Shown here in pieces: positions 23,704 to 31,882 of a DNA stretch of 31,882 bases. This DNA is from Sulfurimonas sp. UBA6014. GTDB taxonomy: Bacteria > Campylobacterota > Campylobacteria > Campylobacterales > Sulfurimonadaceae. The notes beneath the pieces are model-generated. The model saw only the letters and a program-made list of their open reading frames with translations. It was not told where the DNA came from and made no database searches. Every line of letters starts with the position of its first letter. Position 1 is the first letter of the stretch. The DNA lies in assembly GCA_002428085.1 (NCBI GenBank), contig DJAA01000003.1, forward strand, positions 56,378 through 88,259. Direction: 5' to 3'. The position numbers and the translations under genes are program-made.

Positions 23704-23830
23704 TTTGTATCCTCAAGTTGATATTTTATATTCAATGATTTTATGAATATTTACAAATTTAATAATAGCACTATTGGTATATAAAATTTACTAGGCTAGT
23801 GCGAATAGTTAGGGTTTTTTATATTTTGTT

Positions 23831-24775
23831 TCATTTAGTAGCATGTCTTATATTGCGTAAATGTGTAGTATAGTTACACGAAAAATTGTGATTATTTTTT
23901 TTAGATTTGACAAAATAAAGATAGTTTGTTTTGGCAGGAAATATTGCTGCTCGTATTGCCTCAAAACTCACATTGCATACAGGAGTAGCTATAACACCTT
24001 CATAAATATAGGTATTATAAAGAGTTCTATCTTCCTTTATACGCTTAGCAGTGACTGGAGTATGCGAATATTGACCATAATTTAATGTCCCATCCATTTG
24101 AAGCTTCATCCCTTTTTTGACTCTGTTATAGATTACAGAACTCACGAGTGGCATCTCTTTAATACTGGCAGATTCTTTTTGTATTATAGAAGCAATTGCT
24201 ACATATTGAAACCATTTTTTTTCATCATATCTTCCAAAAATTTTCATAGACAAATCTTTCATTTGTGATGATGATTGGAAGAGTAAAATTTTGATTAACT
24301 CTTTTTCTGTTATGCCCATAGGGAGTTTGTATGTATTTGGAACGAAAGCGCCCTCTTCTCTCTGGGTTTGCTTGTCGTATTCATATTGCAATATTTTTCT
24401 ATCGAGTTGAAAATTTTCTGCTAATGCATCCAAAAAGAAATAAGTTGTCTCACCAGGGATAAGCGTTACATTTTGTAAAGCAGCCTTTGCAGTAGTAAGT
24501 TTATATAAAAAATCGGCTCTTGTACTTTTGACATCTGCAATACTAATCCAACCATATTGTGGCGAACCGATAAGTCTTAAAATCATTGAATCAAGTTTGC
24601 TTACATTGTAGTTTTTAGCACTCAAATGCGTTATAATCTTGTTTATAGAGCCCTCTGGGATATATAAGACTTTAGAGCTGGTAATGGGCTGATTTAGGTA
24701 GTACATGAACGATAAAATTATTATTAATAGTATTTCAAAAATATATTTTATTGTCGTAAGTCTTGTTTCATTCAT
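23831..24775 (-). CDS. mltG: Endolytic murein transglycosylase MltG (YceG family)
   Basis: 314 aa, inner-membrane protein with one N-terminal helix (about 8-27) and a periplasmic domain. Family motifs are LIPGETTYFFLDALAENF, EGAFVPNTYKLP, catalytic Glu201 in ASIIQKESA and SSVIYNRVKKGMKLQMDGT. It cleaves nascent peptidoglycan and influences glycan length. The start at 24775 is chosen because it keeps the membrane helix; a later ATG at 24706 would remove it. The first 71 nt overlap, on the opposite strand, the beginning of the AsmA-like gene. Confidence 0.92.
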   Translation of the reverse strand: MNETRLTTIKYIFEILLIIILSFMYYLNQPITSSKVLYIPEGSINKIITHLSAKNYNVSKLDSMILRLIGSPQYGWISIADVKSTRADFLYKLTTAKAALQNVTLIPGETTYFFLDALAENFQLDRKILQYEYDKQTQREEGAFVPNTYKLPMGITEKELIKILLFQSSSQMKDLSMKIFGRYDEKKWFQYVAIASIIQKESASIKEMPLVSSVIYNRVKKGMKLQMDGTLNYGQYSHTPVTAKRIKEDRTLYNTYIYEGVIATPVCNVSFEAIRAAIFPAKTNYLYFVKSKKNNHNFSCNYTTHLRNIRHATK

Positions 24776-27700
24776 ATTTTTGACACTTTCTTGTATTTTT
24801 ATTCTTTTACAAAATGGAATTTATATAGAAAAAATTTCGATTCCAAGTATCAAAGTTGAGAAATTATACATAAAATGGAATGAAAAAATAGATATCTCGG
24901 CCGAAAAAATCAAAATCATCACACAAATTGATGAAAAATTTCCCTCACTGGATGAAACTCGAATTTCTCAAACACTTTCTCGTATAAGTTTATTAAGACA
25001 CTGGTTTGAAAAAATAAACATTCGTCATATCACTATCAATGAAATCGATGCAACATTTCAATATACCGACCAAAAAGAAGGACTTATAAATATCTCATCT
25101 TCCGATTTTTTCCTACAAAGTTCCTTTTTATTTGGGACAGATTTTTTAAATATCTCCATAAATAGCTTTAAAGATTTAAAAAGAAAAATTGATGCGCATG
25201 GAAATCTTCTCATCAACACACGCACAACAGAACTCACCTCTATACTTTATGCAGATATCCATAAAGAGGCTATTTTTAAGATTTTCATCGATGCAGATAC
25301 CAAAAAAGTTTCATACGCGCTAGAATCCCTTCAAAGCATCACGCAAACAAAGCATATTTTTGAAATTTTAAACTTGCCCCAAGAGATTAAACTTTGGACA
25401 CAAGATGCAATCACTATGTCCAGCTTATCACTTGATTGTCTCCATGGATGGTTTGATTATAAACACATTGATGAAGCCTATAAACATGTTTACCTTCACT
25501 CAACTTTCCATGATTTACACTATAAGTACGATAAACAACTTGATACCATCACATCCAAAAGTACCCAATTGGAATTGAAAAACGGTACTCTTTTTATCCA
25601 TCCCGAAGAAGCTTATACCTATGGTTTTTTCTTAGATAAAACATGGCTTAAAATTGATTTTACGACACCTGATGAATTACTAACTTTGCATCTTTTATTT
25701 AAAGGTATGCTCAACACAGAGTTACTAGGTGTGCTCAATCGATATAAAATCAAACTCCCATTTTTGCAAAAAAACGGTGTTGTAGATACTAATTTACGAT
25801 TGGTAATTAATTTGCAAAATAGTGATATTGATGCTTATGGAGATTTTTTTGTCAAACAAGGAAATTTTGACTATCTTGGGTTAAATATTGATATTTTCGA
25901 TACCTCTATTGCATTGCAAAACAACGATGTAACAATCAAAAATATGAGCGCAAAATATAAAGATATTGCAGTTGCCACTATTGATGTTCAACTCGATGCG
26001 AAAGAAAACATAGGCAAAATAGAGTTTAAAATACAAAAAGCAGTATTTAAGGATGTTTTTTTAGAACTTGATACAACGCATGAACCACTCAATGTTACCT
26101 ACACAATGTCTCCAACACAAGACATCCTTACTTTTGCAAAATCAAAATGGATGTTTGAAAAATATCCATTAAATGTAGACATGCTTGATGTTGCGTTTGA
26201 TTTACAGACATTAACAGCTCAAATTCCTCTCACGTCAGTCAACATACCCAACATCGCTTCGACTCTTATCTCTGGGGAAGTTTCTTTAAGGCCAAATAAA
26301 TTAGATTTGAATGTGGACATCCTAAAGTATAATCACAACGGCATAGAATTATCCCAACCAAAAGCTCCGCTAAAAGTCACTTATGATGAAAAATTGAATA
26401 TTTTCTCTAAAGACGATATACAACTTCTCGTCAATAATACTAAAATCATTGCCCACAAAACGTCTCTTGATTTGATTGATAAAGATTTACATATCCTTTA
26501 CTCTTCCTTAGATGTAGAAAATTATCTCAAAACAGACTTGAGCGGAAATTATAATTTTAAAAATAAAACAGGATTATTTGATATTCAAAAACTTGAAATC
26601 CATGAACCATCTATCGGTGAAATATTTTTAAAAAATGACCCTTTTGTTTTAAAAATCAAATCTTTAGACGAAAAAACAGTGATAAAATCAGATGATTTAA
26701 ACATTGAATATTTGCAAACTGATGAACAATGGAAATTGCAACTCCATTCACTCTCTAAAATATCGCCTTATTCACCAATTTTGCAAGAGTACAATCTCAC
26801 AAATGGAAATTTTGCAGCATATAAAAAGTCCAACACCACACAAACAAATTTCTTCTCTAAAATCAAATACCCTTATAAAGTTCTCGCAAAGAAGAATTTT
26901 TTAATCGAAAACTACACCATCAAGGGAAATATAAATCATGAAAGCAAAGACATAGCACTTAGTATCAATAATTGTATCGACGTAAATATCAGCGATTCAG
27001 TTCAAATTACAGCGAAAAAAGTTGGCATCAATATCGATGCGGTACTTGATTTCTTTCATGATAAAAATACAAGTTCTACAAAAACTACAAGTGCTACGAA
27101 AAATACAAACCAAAATTATGCTTTTAAAGCAACTGATTCTTATTTATATGTTGGAAAAAACAGATATGTCCTCTCAGACACTTTAGGATTACAATATGAC
27201 CATGATATTTTAAATGCCCAATTAGTCCACAAAAAAGGAAGTGCTGATTTTAAACTTGAAAATAAAACGTTTTATCTCTATGGAGATAATTTTAATGATG
27301 AATTTATGGAAAATCTCTTTTCTCTCTCAAAGTTTAAAGGTGGGACTTTGGCTTTTTCAATGCAAGGATCAACAAAAGAGTACGATGGGATTTTTTACAT
27401 CAAAGATACAACTGTCATAGAGTATAAACTCCTTAATAATATCTTAGCATTTGTCAACACCATTCCTTCACTCGTGACCTTTTCTTTGCCAAGCTACAAC
27501 AGAACTGGTCTGGCAGTAAAAACTTCTTATGTGAACTTCCATTCAACAAATGATATCTTCACCCTCAGCGATATCTATCTTGACTCTCAAGAGATAGATA
27601 TACTTGGAAAAGGGACAGCGAGTTTTAAAAATGACAGCATAGATGTCCTTCTCAATTTAAAAACAGATCTTGGAAGCAGTCTTGCTCAAATACCAGTAGT

Positions 27701-27878
27701 GGGGTATATTTTACTCGATAAAGATTCTATCTCGACCTCTTTAAGCCTCAGTGGAAAATTATCTGATCCAGATGTAAAAAATCTCATTGCACAAGAGATT
27801 ATCATTGCACCGCTGAATATTTTAAAAAGGACATTAATGCTCCCTTTTCATCTTTTTAGCGATGAAGAAAAAGAATAA
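24705..27878 (+). CDS. Large AsmA/YhdP-like (DUF3971-type) envelope protein
   Basis: 1057 aa. One N-terminal transmembrane helix (about 12-36), then a very long periplasmic region rich in beta-strand with amphipathic repeats, as in AsmA-like bridge proteins thought to move phospholipids between membranes. The C-terminal 200 residues (YNRTGLAVKTSYVNFHST, IDILGKGTASFKNDSIDVLL, DLGSSLAQIPVVGYILLDKD) match the AsmA/YhdP C-terminal domain. A Thr/Ser/Lys-rich low-complexity patch is at about 787-802. It ends 2 bp before the convergent LolC/E gene. The start has only a weak TAGG upstream. Family call is good; the transport role is from family knowledge. Confidence 0.85.
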   Translation: MNDKIIINSISKIYFIVVSLVSFIFLTLSCIFILLQNGIYIEKISIPSIKVEKLYIKWNEKIDISAEKIKIITQIDEKFPSLDETRISQTLSRISLLRHWFEKINIRHITINEIDATFQYTDQKEGLINISSSDFFLQSSFLFGTDFLNISINSFKDLKRKIDAHGNLLINTRTTELTSILYADIHKEAIFKIFIDADTKKVSYALESLQSITQTKHIFEILNLPQEIKLWTQDAITMSSLSLDCLHGWFDYKHIDEAYKHVYLHSTFHDLHYKYDKQLDTITSKSTQLELKNGTLFIHPEEAYTYGFFLDKTWLKIDFTTPDELLTLHLLFKGMLNTELLGVLNRYKIKLPFLQKNGVVDTNLRLVINLQNSDIDAYGDFFVKQGNFDYLGLNIDIFDTSIALQNNDVTIKNMSAKYKDIAVATIDVQLDAKENIGKIEFKIQKAVFKDVFLELDTTHEPLNVTYTMSPTQDILTFAKSKWMFEKYPLNVDMLDVAFDLQTLTAQIPLTSVNIPNIASTLISGEVSLRPNKLDLNVDILKYNHNGIELSQPKAPLKVTYDEKLNIFSKDDIQLLVNNTKIIAHKTSLDLIDKDLHILYSSLDVENYLKTDLSGNYNFKNKTGLFDIQKLEIHEPSIGEIFLKNDPFVLKIKSLDEKTVIKSDDLNIEYLQTDEQWKLQLHSLSKISPYSPILQEYNLTNGNFAAYKKSNTTQTNFFSKIKYPYKVLAKKNFLIENYTIKGNINHESKDIALSINNCIDVNISDSVQITAKKVGINIDAVLDFFHDKNTSSTKTTSATKNTNQNYAFKATDSYLYVGKNRYVLSDTLGLQYDHDILNAQLVHKKGSADFKLENKTFYLYGDNFNDEFMENLFSLSKFKGGTLAFSMQGSTKEYDGIFYIKDTTVIEYKLLNNILAFVNTIPSLVTFSLPSYNRTGLAVKTSYVNFHSTNDIFTLSDIYLDSQEIDILGKGTASFKNDSIDVLLNLKTDLGSSLAQIPVVGYILLDKDSISTSLSLSGKLSDPDVKNLIAQEIIIAPLNILKRTLMLPFHLFSDEEKE

Positions 27879-27880
27879 AA

Positions 27881-29083
27881 TTATTCATTTCTCAAAACAG
27901 TTAAAATATCAACTTCGCTTGCTTTTTTAGCAGGATAATATGCTGAAGCGATAACAATAAAAAATGCACCAATAATAATGAGTAAAAAATCTTTTATGCT
28001 CAAATCTAGTGGTAATGTTGTTGTTGGATAGACATCTTTTGGAAGTGAAATAATATCAAAGGTACTTAAAATCCATAATCCGCCCATTCCAAAAATCACA
28101 CCTGCTAATATCCCGCTGATACCTATGACGACACCTAAATATAAAAAGACTTTTTTGATTTCAGAGGGTGTAGCACCAAGGGAAAGCAAAAGAGCTATTT
28201 CACTTCTTCTGTTCATGACAGTCATCAAAAGTGAAGAGACAATGTTAATCGCTGCAATGAGAATAATAAGCATAAGGACGATAAATAGCGAAGCTTTTTC
28301 AAGCTCTAATGCTGCAAAAAAATTCATATTATCTTCCCACCACCCTTTTACTGTAACGTTTATGGGGAGCATCTCTTGTATTTTTACTATATCAATATTT
28401 GGATTTGGAGAAAATATATGTATTCCGTCGTATTGATTCGATGGAATTTGAAGAATTGCTTGAAGAGAAGCAAGTGTTGTATAGCTATATGCTTTGTCGT
28501 AAGCAGAGAGACCAGAATCAAAAATTCCTTTAATTTTAAAGCGTTTTATTTTTGGTGTAACAGAGAGACCACCTGGCTCTACTTGAGTAAATATGTACAT
28601 AAGTTTATCATCTGCAAATAAATGAAACTCATCTTTTAAAGATTTACCAATAAGTACATCAAATTTTCCAATACTATTTTTTTCAATGGCTTCTTTGAGA
28701 ACACTATTGACTTTGGCTTCATCACTCATATTTACACCAAAAATATACCCACCTTCAAGTTGCGTTCCACTTCTTGACATAACAGCTGATTGAACATAAG
28801 GACTAAACGAGAGCGTGGGGAACTTCATTTGCAACTCAAGAAGTAAATTCTCATCCACTGCCCCATAAAACTTTGGAAGAACGGTAAGTGGATAGTTCAT
28901 AATAGTCAATTTCTTTTTGAATTCTTTATCAAATCCATTCATGAGAGCCATAGCAATCAAAAGAACCATGACCCCTAAAGATATCCCTAAAAATGCAAGC
29001 AAAGCAGATAAGAATATAAAAGGTTGCTCTTTATCAAAACGTAAAAAACGCTTTACAAGGTAAGATACAATTGTATTTTTCAA
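27881..29083 (-). CDS. LolC/LolE-type lipoprotein-releasing ABC permease
   Basis: 400 aa, MacB/FtsX permease architecture: a first transmembrane helix (about 22-48, LLAFLGISLGVMVLLIAMALMNGF region), a large periplasmic domain (about 50-265), and three C-terminal helices (about 270-295, 315-345, 360-385). The coupling segment is MNRRSEIALLLSLGATPSEIKKVFL. Works with a LolD ATPase, not present here, to extract lipoproteins from the inner membrane. Its start overlaps the secA stop as ATGA. In Helicobacter a similar gene follows secA, from memory. Whether LolC, LolE or a single LolF-like permease is not decidable. Confidence 0.9.
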   Translation of the reverse strand: MKNTIVSYLVKRFLRFDKEQPFIFLSALLAFLGISLGVMVLLIAMALMNGFDKEFKKKLTIMNYPLTVLPKFYGAVDENLLLELQMKFPTLSFSPYVQSAVMSRSGTQLEGGYIFGVNMSDEAKVNSVLKEAIEKNSIGKFDVLIGKSLKDEFHLFADDKLMYIFTQVEPGGLSVTPKIKRFKIKGIFDSGLSAYDKAYSYTTLASLQAILQIPSNQYDGIHIFSPNPNIDIVKIQEMLPINVTVKGWWEDNMNFFAALELEKASLFIVLMLIILIAAINIVSSLLMTVMNRRSEIALLLSLGATPSEIKKVFLYLGVVIGISGILAGVIFGMGGLWILSTFDIISLPKDVYPTTTLPLDLSIKDFLLIIIGAFFIVIASAYYPAKKASEVDILTVLRNE

Positions 29084-31656
29084 GAAGCAAAAACACCTTT
29101 TTTAGGACCGCTTTTGCCACAACACTGCTTGTATTTTTTACCACTTCCACATGGACAAAAATCATTTCTAGCAATTTTCTTTTCAGAAATCATCTCTTCG
29201 TCTTTATTTGAATGATTGAGTTGCATGACTGCATTGCTCATTTGTCTTTGCATCTCAAGTTGTTTGGCAACTCTTTTCGCTTCATCCTCAGCAGATTCAA
29301 TTTTAAACTGAATGATTTGAAGCGTTTTGATTGTGTTAAATTTAATCTCTGTCGTAAGTTCACCAAAAAGACCATAACTCTCTTTTTTGTACTCTACTAA
29401 AGGGTCTTTTTGATTGTATGCACGAAGTCTGATGCCAGTTTTCATACTATCCATCGCATAAAGATGCTCTCTCCAAGCACTATCAAGCTCTTTTAAATAA
29501 AGTTCACGCTCTATTTCATGACGAACATCACTCTCTATGACACCCATTTTATTATCATATGATTTTTTTACACTTTCTATTATTTTTTCAAGGAGCTCTT
29601 GATATTCTAAAGATGCAAAATCATCTCCATTTAGAGAGAGATTTATCTCTTCTTTTAAAAGTTCCACTACTTTTTTAAGATTAAATTCTTCTTTAGAACC
29701 ACCATCAAAGATATCAGCACTATTTAAAAGATGCTCTACGTAACTCTCTCGTATTTCATTGATTTTTGCCCCTATATCGTACTCTTTATTTAAAAGTTGG
29801 TTTCTAAATTTATAGACTATTTTTCTTTGTTCGTTTGCAACATCATCATATTCAACAATCTGCTTTCTCCCTTCATAGTGCATGTTTTCGACTTTTTTCT
29901 GGGCTTTCTCAACAGCACGCGTAACCATTTTGGACTCTATATATTCACCATCTTCAACACCAAGTCTCTCCATGATAGACTTGATTTTATCAGAGCCAAA
30001 AATACGAAGCAGACTATCTTCTAAAGATAAATAAAATTGGGTTTTACCCGGATCTCCTTGACGTCCAGAGCGCCCACGAAGTTGATTGTCGATACGACGA
30101 TTTTCATGTCTTTCAGTACCGATGATATAAAGACCGCCAAGGTCTTTAACTTCTTGATTGACTTTAATGTCAACACCGCGTCCAGCCATATTTGTTGCTA
30201 TTGTAACAGCACCTTTTTGACCAGCAGATTTGATAATCTCACCCTCTTGTGCGTGATTTTTGGCATTTAAAACAGTATGAGGAATTTTTTCTTTTTTGAG
30301 TATTTCATGTAAAGTTTCCGATTTTTCTATCGAAGCCGTCCCTATCAAAACAGGCTGACCCGTTGCAGACAAAGCTTTAACACTCACAACAACGGCACTA
30401 AACTTCTCTTTTTCAGTTTTGTAAATAAGGTCATTTAAATCCACTCTGCCAATAGGGACATTTGTAGGAATAGAAACAACATCAAGAGAGTATATCTGCG
30501 CAAATTCGGTAGCTTCTGTCTCTGCAGTCCCCGTCATTCCAGAGAGTTTATCATACATTCTAAAATAGTTTTGAAATGTTATATCGGCAAGTGTCTGCGT
30601 CTCTTCTTTTACAACTACATTCTCTTTTGCTTCAAGGGCTTGGTGGAGTCCTTCAGAAAATCGACGCCCTTCACTGAGGCGACCTGTAAACTCATCTACG
30701 ATAACAACTTCTCCGTCATTGACAACATAATCAACATCTCTTTCAAATAGATAATTAGCTTTTAAAGCTTGGTCAAGGGCATGGGGAAGTGAAGGGTTTT
30801 CCGCACTGTATAAATTTTCAACTTTAAATAACTCTTCAGCTCTTGTAATACCCTCTTCTGTGATAAGGACTACTTTATCTTTTTCATCAACCGTAAAATG
30901 TTCATCTTTAATCAGTTTAAGAGCTATATTATTAGCATCACTATAATCTCGCATACTTCTATTTGTTGGTCCAGAGATGATTAAGGGCGTTCTAGCTTCA
31001 TCAATAAGGATAGAGTCGACTTCATCTACTATAACAAAATTATGATTGCGTTGTGCCATTTGTTCTGCAGAATAACTCATATTGTCTCTTAAATAATCAA
31101 AGCCAAACTCATTATTTGTACCATAGGTTATATCAGCATTGTAAGCCTCTTTTTTTGCTTTTGAGTCTCTCATATCTTCTAATATTACCCCAACAGAAAA
31201 GCCTAAAAAATTATAAAGAACACCCATATCAGTGGCATCTCTTGTAGCTAAGTAGTCATTTACTGTCACTAAATGAACTCCTTTACCAGTCATGGCATTT
31301 AAAACAATAGCGAGGGTTGCTACTAACGTTTTACCCTCTCCAGTTTTCATCTCGGCGATTCTCCCTTCATGAAGAACCATTCCTCCGATAAGTTGCACAT
31401 CAAAATGTCTCATGTTGAGAACCCGTTTGCTTGCCTCTCTTGTTATAGCAAAAGAATCTGCCAATGCTTCATCTAAAGTTTTTTCTCCCTGTAAAACACT
31501 TGTCTTTAAATCAAAAAAAGAGGATTTTAAAGCATCATCACTAAGAGCGACATATTTGCTCTCTAGAGCATTTATCTCTTCTACTCTTTTAAAATATTTC
31601 TTCAACTCACGATCATTTGATGTACCAAAAACCTTACTCATGAATGCTTGTAGCAT
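29080..31656 (-). CDS. secA: Preprotein translocase ATPase SecA
   Basis: 858 aa from ATG 31656, chosen because AAGG lies upstream and the product begins MLQAFMSKVFGTSNDRELKK like other SecA. A GTG at 31677 would add seven residues. Walker A GEGKT is at 106-110, Walker B DEVD at 211-214, with MAGRGVDIK and IGTERHENRRIDNQLRGRSG in the second motor domain. The C-terminal zinc motif CPCGSGKKYKQCC can bind SecB or the ribosome. It drives post-translational export through SecYEG. Possible -10 elements on the leftward strand are at 31736-31731 (TATAAT) and 31719-31714 (TAAAAT). Confidence 0.97.
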   Translation of the reverse strand: MLQAFMSKVFGTSNDRELKKYFKRVEEINALESKYVALSDDALKSSFFDLKTSVLQGEKTLDEALADSFAITREASKRVLNMRHFDVQLIGGMVLHEGRIAEMKTGEGKTLVATLAIVLNAMTGKGVHLVTVNDYLATRDATDMGVLYNFLGFSVGVILEDMRDSKAKKEAYNADITYGTNNEFGFDYLRDNMSYSAEQMAQRNHNFVIVDEVDSILIDEARTPLIISGPTNRSMRDYSDANNIALKLIKDEHFTVDEKDKVVLITEEGITRAEELFKVENLYSAENPSLPHALDQALKANYLFERDVDYVVNDGEVVIVDEFTGRLSEGRRFSEGLHQALEAKENVVVKEETQTLADITFQNYFRMYDKLSGMTGTAETEATEFAQIYSLDVVSIPTNVPIGRVDLNDLIYKTEKEKFSAVVVSVKALSATGQPVLIGTASIEKSETLHEILKKEKIPHTVLNAKNHAQEGEIIKSAGQKGAVTIATNMAGRGVDIKVNQEVKDLGGLYIIGTERHENRRIDNQLRGRSGRQGDPGKTQFYLSLEDSLLRIFGSDKIKSIMERLGVEDGEYIESKMVTRAVEKAQKKVENMHYEGRKQIVEYDDVANEQRKIVYKFRNQLLNKEYDIGAKINEIRESYVEHLLNSADIFDGGSKEEFNLKKVVELLKEEINLSLNGDDFASLEYQELLEKIIESVKKSYDNKMGVIESDVRHEIERELYLKELDSAWREHLYAMDSMKTGIRLRAYNQKDPLVEYKKESYGLFGELTTEIKFNTIKTLQIIQFKIESAEDEAKRVAKQLEMQRQMSNAVMQLNHSNKDEEMISEKKIARNDFCPCGSGKKYKQCCGKSGPKKGVFAS

Positions 31657-31771
31657 TGTAAACCTTATAAAGAACACCTAAAAATCATTAGAGTGCTCAG
31701 AGAAATTATTCTTATTTTATCACACTCTATATTATAAAACACATAAATAAAAAAATCAACCTAAAATAATA

Positions 31772-31805
31772 TTACATAGTATGTAAATGATTGCTAGGGT
31801 ATAAT
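31772..31805 (+). promoter_or_regulatory. Rightward promoter-like sequence near the window edge
   Basis: TATAAT at 31800-31805 in the context GCTAGGGTATAATTAC. A small inverted repeat TTACAT-AGT-ATGTAA at 31772-31786 covers the -35 zone and could be an operator. Any gene it drives lies beyond the window; no start codon with a good ribosome binding site is seen before the end. Confidence 0.5.
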
Positions 31806-31882
31806 TACAACAACCTTCTTACAAAACTCAAAACTAAGCGAACGATTCTGCAGCGTAAGTGAAGCCTTAGTGAGCGTGTTTT

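Noticed and set aside
24704..24706. Shorter mltG start at 24706, which would remove the overlap
   Set aside because: It would delete most of the N-terminal membrane helix that MltG proteins need.
31657..31677. GTG start extending SecA by seven residues
   Set aside because: The ATG at 31656 has AAGG upstream and gives the usual SecA N-terminus.

Overview
The window is AT-rich chromosomal DNA from a member of the Campylobacterota (Epsilonproteobacteria), most likely a Sulfurimonas-like autotroph or a close relative. Three things point there. The order metG - small Cys protein - fbp - mobB - lipoprotein - slt - yggT - gltX matches, as I remember it, the Campylobacter jejuni and Helicobacter order. 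The order icd - mdh - (fumC) - sucC - sucD - oorDABC is also the Campylobacter order, with additions. The proteins themselves also resemble that group (second-type GluRS, monomeric isocitrate dehydrogenase, secA followed by a LolC/E permease). No species name can be proven from the sequence alone.

Layout. 1-7482: a leftward block with a partial MurF-like ligase, metG, a 72-aa Cys protein, fbp, mobB, slt, yggT and gltX, plus one rightward lipoprotein gene. 7652-9907: a rightward glutaminyl-tRNA synthetase carrying a C-terminal GatB/YqeY domain, unexpected in a lineage that normally makes Gln-tRNA by transamidation. 9908-13600: an accessory-looking stretch bounded by tRNA-Glu and a TetR gene. 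It holds a response regulator with a ribbon-helix-helix output domain, an 80-aa unknown, a membrane-anchored degenerate GGDEF protein, a broken tyrosine-recombinase tail beside the 3' end of rnpB, the RNase P RNA gene, and an orphan TetR regulator. Upstream of tetR are four near-identical palindromes spaced exactly 32 bp apart.

13609-23703: the central-carbon block, all leftward. icd stands alone behind its own terminator-like hairpin. A tight cluster of mdh, fumC, sucC, sucD, a small CxxC heavy-metal-domain protein, oorD, oorA, oorB and oorC follows and ends in a strong terminator. These enzymes cover malate to fumarate, succinate to succinyl-CoA, 2-oxoglutarate and isocitrate, which is most of a TCA cycle run oxidatively or reductively. 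ATP-citrate lyase, fumarate reductase and aconitase are not in the window.

23831-31656: envelope and secretion genes: mltG and a giant AsmA/YhdP-like protein whose 5' ends overlap head to head, then a LolC/E permease translationally coupled to secA. The last 200 bases hold a rightward promoter-like sequence and a short, relatively GC-rich degenerate repeat running off the edge.

The best candidates for something undescribed are the 32-bp-phased operator array of the orphan TetR, the REC-RHH response regulator, the coexistence of a YqeY-tailed GlnRS with a tRNA-Gln-type GluRS, and the antisense overlap of two membrane-anchor coding regions.
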